DNA of 64,000 nucleotides from Moringa oleifera (lineage: Eukaryota; Streptophyta; Magnoliopsida; Brassicales; Moringaceae): assembly GCA_021397835.1 (NCBI GenBank), contig JAJFZO010000094.1:1404501-1468500 (forward strand), given 5' to 3'. The first letter of the stretch is position 1; every line of letters begins with the position of its first letter. Positions 58,114-64,000 of the stretch are shown here, piece by piece. Under the pieces are notes generated by a model, which was given only the letters and a program-made list of their open reading frames with translations, did no database searches and was not told where the DNA came from. Both the position numbers and the translations under genes were made by a program.

Positions 58114-59489
58114 AAATGGCCCTAACAAAGAAAAGAAAAATCAAGGTTATCAAAATCACTACAAGTGGTTTCAGTTTTCCTCCCATTGTATTTTAAGCCT
58201 TAGATCTCATAAGGACCGATTATTTCTTATTCTTTCTTGTTGACCTTCTCACTCTTTATTTGTCTATCCATATCTAATGTTGTATTGGGTTATGTCTTTC
58301 TTTTTTCATTGTTATAATTTTTTGTATATTTTAATTAGAATTTGATTGATTTAGTTGGATGTGAGAGTTCAAAAATTGAAATAATTGGGCTTTAAAAGGA
58401 AGAAGAGGTCTTGCATAAACAAGAGTCTTCTAACTCTTGGAACTATTGTCTTTAAGCATATTATTTATTATTTACTTATTAGTTTGTCTTCTAATGAACA
58501 TCACTTTTTTTAATTGAATCCTTCTTTCTTTCTTTTTTACTAAGCAATAACCTGGCCGGTTGATAATTTCATCATTTTCATAAAATTTATGAATTTGATG
58601 GGACAACTAATGTTCATGATTAGTTTGTCTTTGACATACTGTTGGCTTGCTTTGTTGAAAGGAAGTTTACACTTACACTTTTAACACCTTAGCTTTATGT
58701 ATATACTTTTTAAGCTAATAATTTCGTTATGGTTGCAATGTGAAGGTAATAGGAAAAATGAGTGAGGCAAGGCATTTCATGTTCTATATTAAGACTCTAA
58801 GCTTACACATCTTATGCAATCTTCATTGTGAGAGCATGGGCATGTTTCGATGAGTGTGAAATATAACAAGCCTCACTTATTAATGAATGACTTTCAAACA
58901 AAAGATTCATACTATATTTGTGCGAAATCATGTATTTTATTTATGCATACAAGTTTGCAAGATGGTAGTTTGCATTTTTTATTGAACAAAACAAAAAGAC
59001 TTCCATATGTGTTATGGCATGCCACTAATCACACTATTATATTTATAAATGTATACCATTGAGGTGTTATCATACATAATTGTTTTTTTAAAATATTTTG
59101 TTTTTTATATAGGGTGGAAACAACATATATGGAGGGGTTAAGGAAGATCGAAGGTCATTGACCATGACTAAAAGCTACAATGGACAAGATTTACATTTGA
59201 TATATAATGAAAAGAAATTATCCCTGCTTGTTATTTGGTATAACTTTATGAATAATTTGTTATTGATTTGTCTTCTTTTAGAACAATTAAATATTTGTAT
59301 CAGCTTGAAATTAGAATATTATATTAATAATGTTTTTATGTAATAATATTAACATTAATAGAATGGCTGTAACTAATGTTATGTGTAATTCGATAGTAAG
59401 TCTGTGATGTATGCAATGCAATGATTACAATACAAGATTAAAATTAAATACTAATTATCAATAAAAATATACATGGAGGGTTGTTTATA
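58114..59489. other. Interior of the CACTA-like element, right of the copia insert
   Basis: AT-rich sequence with short plus-strand frames (58850-59062, 59158-59343) that match no family I recognise. It may be a decayed transposon internal region. Confidence 0.5.
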
Positions 59490-59925
59490 AAAACTAACAA
59501 ATGAAACGGCCACCAATAAAAATTATGTGCATATATTGATGGACAAGATAATTCATCAATGAAACCTTGTACATATATTGATAAATATTTTTGTTCTTAA
59601 GTAAAAATCTTATACATATATTGACATACGAAAATCTTTGTTAGTAAAAAACTTTGTATATATAGTGACAAATGAAAGATTTCATCAATAAAACCGTATA
59701 CATGTAGTAACAAAAAAAAAAATACTAGTAAAATATTTGCATATAGTGACAGATAAAAAATTTCACTGAATAGATGTAAAAACTGTCAGTAAACATTTAA
59801 GCGATAGAGCCTATACTAACGGTCAAAATGTCTATTGGTATAAGTATCTGTCTGTTAATATAGGTCATTTTGACTTACAATAATATTTTTTAATCTTTTA
59901 GTGATAATTTTTTATTTGTCGATAA
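59490..59925. repeat. Subterminal repeat array, right side of the CACTA-like element
   Basis: Degenerate units with ATATATTGA(C/T)..., ATATAGTGACA and GT(C/T)AGTAAA cores, about 50-60 bp apart, run up to the CAGTG terminus. They resemble the left array and support both arrays belonging to one transposon. Confidence 0.6.
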
Positions 59926-60101
59926 ATGACAGTTTTCTTGCAGTGATATATTCTTAGAAATACTACAAAGAGTCTTATATGATTCTTTTTTGGACAAATC
60001 CTTATGCATAATAAGATATTCTCTATAGTTAAGTGCACCACTTTTATAAATGACTTGATTGAAGAGGATATTATCAATTCTTTTTCCAAAGGAGTTACAC
60101 A

Positions 60102-60327
60102 TGTTAAATTATATCATATTTATGCTTATCTTTAGTTAAAATATATTAGTTTTATTTTTATATTTATTTGTAATCAAGATAGATTAGTTTTAGAGTACTT
60201 TAATTTCATTCAAACACTATTACACATAAACCTATATAATCACTAATTAGTGATGCATTATCACTAAGAAATAACAATAAAAATATCAATCATCTTCATT
60301 ATTTTACATTATTATATAATCGTTACA
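60102..60327 (+). repeat. Probable lone copia LTR
   Basis: A 226-bp AT-rich segment beginning TGTTAAATT and ending CGTTACA, directly followed by an exact Met-tRNA primer-binding site. TG..CA ends and adjacency to the site are the evidence. I found no second LTR copy downstream in the window. Confidence 0.55.
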
Positions 60328-60340
60328 TGGTATCAGAGCC
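60328..60340 (+). other. Met-tRNA primer-binding site without a retrotransposon body
   Basis: TGGTATCAGAGCC matches the canonical plant copia primer-binding site. The downstream sequence (60341-60600) shows no gag and instead runs into CACTA transposase remains, so the element is truncated or rearranged. Confidence 0.75.
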
Positions 60341-60639
60341 TCAATATTGATATTAAGACTAAACAGCCAAACTTTGTTGTTAGTAAGTTTGCTAGAGTTC
60401 AACTGATCAAGGTTGAGAAGATTTTAATAATTACTAGATTTGGACATAGCAAATGGGCTGATTTATGTGAGATAGATTCGGAGGGGAGAACTAAAAAGGT
60501 AGTTGATACCTCCTACGAGGTCATGAAGGACTTCAATGAGGATAGCACAACGTTAATTACCATATACAATATATTTTTCTTTATGAGATTAATGTAGTAA
60601 AGGATACCAATTTTCGAAGAATTTATTTTTATGAAATAT

Positions 60640-62310
60640 AATATTTATTATGGGATTACCGCTTAAAAAAATTATTATTGTAACAATGAGTGCATAATAT
60701 ATGAGAGTGAGGATAATGAATTGAGAAGTTGCAAGTTTTGTAATCACTTATGGTATAAAAGATGAAAACCATGATTTGATTAACAAAAAGCACTAGTCTC
60801 ATACAAGAAAATATAATATTTTTCCTCTTTATCCATGGTTGCAAGGATTATATGTATCGAGTATCATAGCTAACACCGCGAGATGACATGTAGAACATGA
60901 GGTTAAAGATAGTGTAATGCATTATTGCTCTAACTCTTACACTTAGATTCATTTTAATCAATTTCATTCATCCTTTAATGTTGTATGCATGAACATAAGG
61001 TCAAGATTGAGCACTGATAGGTTCTAACTTTTTAGTCAATCAGGATAATAATATTTTTTTATGGTTACTTATTATAATGCTATATAATTTGCCACCTTGG
61101 ATATCCATGAAAGAAAAGTATATGTTTCTTAATTGTGATCATTCCTAATCTATTAAATCTTAAGAATAAGTTGGATGTTTACTTATAACCTCCCATAGCA
61201 AAGTTGTAAATGTTATGGGAGGTTGAATGTCGGCTTATAATGTCTAATGCAGTCAAAATGTTGTAATAAGAGCCACTTTACTGTAGACTATCACTGATTT
61301 CCCCACTTATTCTATGTTATATGGGTAGAGTACATAAGGAAAAATGACTTGCTTTACTACAAAGAAGATTTAGATACATTTACTCTTTTAAATGGACATA
61401 AGCTATCGTGGTTTTTAATAATCATTGTAAGTTTTTACTTGAAAGTCATCCATTTAAAAGAACAAAACATCATTCATTAAGAAAAAAAAAAAGTAAGAAG
61501 AGTAGCTCCTCATGTTAAGTTTGGGTATGAGTTGCTGTATGAGATCAACCGTTTGGAACTAATGAAGGTTACAAAAGTTGAATATGATCAAATAAACGCT
61601 CCAATTTGTACGACGTGCAATTTGAGAAAAACAAAAGCATATTTTGAGTTTACCTTATTGGAGTACCAATTTACTTTGACATAACCTCGATGTTTGCACA
61701 CAAAGAAAAATATATTCAACAATGTGTTCAATATAATATTGAATGTGAAAGGAAAGACAAAGAATAATGTAAAATCATGAAAGGACTTGAAGGCATTTTA
61801 CCAATGGCTTGCGTTGGCAAGAAATGCAAAAATTAGAGAATACTATAAAGTTTGTTACATGTTTGATAAGGTAAATAGAGAAGCACTATGTGAGTGGGTG
61901 GAGAATCTGAGATTTCTTAATGGATATGCATCAAATATGGCCAAGCATGTCAATATAGGAAAACATGTCATTCAGCATAAAGAGTCATGATTGTCATGTT
62001 TTTATGTAAAGATTACTACTTGTTACATTTTATGAACTATTTCCTTTTAACGTTTGGCAAATACTAATAGAGTTGAACAATTTTTTCAAAAACTTGATAT
62101 TATCTATCATCAAGGTGAAGATATGGAGTGACTTCAGAATCTTCTTATAATTTTATGTAAGCTTGAGCATGTACTCCTACCAAGATTTTTTGACTCAATA
62201 GAATATCTTTTGGTGCATGTTTCCTATGAAGTAAAAGTTGTAGCTTCAATGTAGTATTGATGGATGTATCAATTTGAGAGGTATTGATCTTCCTCTCACT
62301 TAATTAATTA
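60640..62310 (+). pseudogene. En/Spm (CACTA) TNP2-type transposase remnant
   Basis: Read through stops and frameshifts, the plus strand follows the TNP2 order. A KYNIFPLYPWLQGLYVSS-like block (about 60.80-60.87 kb) is followed by HEVKDSVMHY. ERKVYVS...IIPNLLN and KLDVYL.PPIAKL..LWEVE lie at about 61.11-61.23 kb, then an SDFPTYSMLYGWST-like block (about 61.29-61.34 kb) and ESHPFKRTKHHSLRKKK (61.44-61.49 kb). An ORF at 61787-61990 has EWVENLRFLNGYASNMAKHVN. The last block is LCKLEHVLLPRFFDSIEYLLVHVSYEVK with WMYQFERY (62.16-62.28 kb). All of these match conserved TNP2 segments. It lies beyond the CAGTG end at 59945, so it is a different copy or a rearranged part. Confidence 0.8.
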
Positions 62311-64000
62311 GTAGTTTCCATTATAATATTCTAATTTATTATATAAATTGCAATTGTCATTGTAGATACTTTTGAAAATTAAAACATGATGTCAAAAATA
62401 AAGTAAGAGTAAAGGTTTTCCAATGTAATCTAGTCTCATGGGCCCTTAGTAAATTTTAAAAATTGCTTGGTTAGGTTAATAATGATCAAGATATTATGCA
62501 TCCCATAATTTATGCTTAACGAACTTATTTCTCTTATTATAATAAAAGTACCCTAATTAGGTTTGGGTAGATTAAAAGATATATACATGATGTTAATGTG
62601 AGACTAGAGAGGCCTTTGAGGTTTTGAGCCTTAGGTAGTGATATTTTTAACATATTTCTTACATAGATGCTTCAAATGATGGTTATCCTTAAAGAGGCAA
62701 TTGAGATATAATTAACTTATCAAGGATTGATTAAAAGGAGCTCAAGTAAAATGGACTAAAAAAACACTAGGTGCCCTAGCTTTTTAGAGTTAATAATAAT
62801 CTAGACGAAAACTCAAAACAATGATAAGATTGTCTTAGAATAGTGTGCAAAACTAGTACTTAGCTAGAGTCTACTGATAAACACTCCTCGTATGACATGA
62901 CAACCCCTTACTTAAAAATATATTACTTACAGTCTATGCATTTGTTATGTAGAAAATCTTTGCCAATGATCTAGGATTATGCTTTTAGGGAACTCCTTGT
63001 TTAGAAAATCCATGCCAAGATCAAAGACTTCTTGTCTAGAGAGTCTTTAATTAAACATCAAGGGTTGCCTACTATAAAAATATACATATTTAAATGACGT
63101 AGATTATTAATTAAAGAATTACAATTTTTTCTTGTTATTCAAAATATAATGTCACATCAGTTATAAGTTATAAATAATAAAGTTAAGAGCTATAACGAAT
63201 GTAAATGATCAAAAAATCAGATAAATAAGAATACATAGTTGTTCCTTTAAATGAAATGTTCCCTTTAAATGTAGATGATCAACCCCTTTGTTTTGTTGCC
63301 AATGATCTATGCCCTTAGTCTTTGTTTTTTTGCATGCCAGCATGCCAATATCCCATAGAATGCAAAAAAGCAAAGACTAAAGACATTCAAGATATTATTA
63401 ATCTTCATCTTTGTCTACTAAACAAAAAGGGGAACCACAAGTGCTCAAAGATTTAGCATCTTTACCTAGTTAACTTAGCATCTATGTTGAATTATCACAT
63501 TTTTTAACACTAAATTAATGGGAAGTAAATAGATTTTGATGACTAAATTAGTAGTAGTAAGATGTACCTCAAAGTAATCTTCGTCATCTTTATTTTCCTC
63601 ATCCTCATAGTTGGGTTAGGAAGATTCCTTGATGATTTAGGAGAAAAACCATCAATTGAAAAAAAAATAAACATAAGAAAATAAATAAATAGATAAAAGT
63701 AAAGGAAAACATGAAAGTACCCTAAATTCATTAGGTTAGGAAGATTTTTCAATCATCTAAGAACTTTAAAAGCTTTAAAATTTCGAAAACTATGGATTAT
63801 TGCTACACTAGTGAGTGTTGTCCCAAAATAAGCAACTCATGAGTAAGGTGGATTGGGTATACTAAAATTTTTACTTATATAGCAAAATTTCAAGCTTGTT
63901 TGCTAAGATCTAACAAACACATAAAAATATATTCACAAATATAAGTGCAAAAAGTACAAAGAATGGATAAAGAGAGCAAACACAAAGTTTAACGTGATCA
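62311..64000. other. AT-rich DNA with no recognised gene
   Basis: No coding signal, LTR or terminal repeat is recognised to the window edge. Short chance frames such as 63543-63752 are low-complexity. Confidence 0.5.

Larger units (their letters stand above)
51372..59945. mobile_element. CACTA-like DNA transposon split by a copia insertion
   Basis: The right end reads TTTTCTTGCAGTG (59933-59945), the reverse complement of the CACTA-family terminus CACTGCAAGAAAA. The left end CATCACAAAAAAATATTACT is an imperfect match differing mainly by transitions. Both ends are flanked by ATA (51369-51371 and 59946-59948), the 3-bp duplication size of this superfamily. Subterminal arrays of short units containing TATA(C/T)TGA..., GTCA(C/T)TAAAT and GTTAGTAAA fill 51.4-52.07 kb and 59.5-59.9 kb in opposite sense, as CACTA elements show. 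Without the copia insert the element is about 4.0 kb and shows no recognisable transposase, so it was probably non-autonomous. The left end is decayed, so this boundary is less sure than the right one. Confidence 0.6.

Overview
The window is nuclear DNA of a flowering plant, almost certainly a eudicot. It is AT-rich, its genes carry GT-AG introns (plus one GC-AG intron), one gene encodes a chloroplast lipid transporter subunit, another is the meristem receptor CLAVATA2, and plant-type transposable elements (Ty1/copia, TRIM, LINE, CACTA) fill introns and intergenic space. The species cannot be fixed from the sequence alone.

Layout. (1) 85-15017, minus: a seven-exon gene for a chloroplast HAD-type FMN phosphatase (FHY1-like). 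Its 7.4-kb fifth intron holds a dead 5'-truncated LINE (about 3081-6740) and its first intron holds a LINE scrap. (2) 15.1-22.7 kb: AT-rich intergenic DNA with a badly decayed copia element on the minus strand (about 17.1-19.3 kb). (3) 22792-29805, plus: ten-exon TGD3, the ATPase of the TGD lipid importer, with a GC-AG third intron and a TRIM-like element in its last intron. (4) 31114-33300, minus: intronless CLAVATA2. (5) 35922-49353, plus: CBSX6, two coding exons separated by a 12.16-kb intron that holds a decayed LINE (about 42.2-45.86 kb), an inverted-repeat-ended element (45864-46631) and long poly-G runs. A 5'-UTR intron is likely. (6) 51.3-64 kb: a transposon graveyard. A CACTA-like element (51372-59945, apparent ATA target duplication) was invaded by a nearly intact Ty1/copia element (53516-58108, AAAAG target duplication, LTRs about 98% identical, one in-frame stop). 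Beyond it lie a lone LTR plus primer-binding site and a decayed En/Spm transposase.

The host genes do not form a pathway. CBSX6, CLV2 and TGD3 are, however, also close neighbours in Arabidopsis (At1g65320, At1g65380, At1g65410), so the block looks like conserved microsynteny. TGD3 and FHY1 act in the chloroplast, CLV2 acts at the plasma membrane, and CBSX6 has no firmly known role.

I did not find a convincing new biological system. The most rewarding structures are the nested transposon, the sense-oriented LINEs in giant introns, the GC-AG intron and the conserved gene block.
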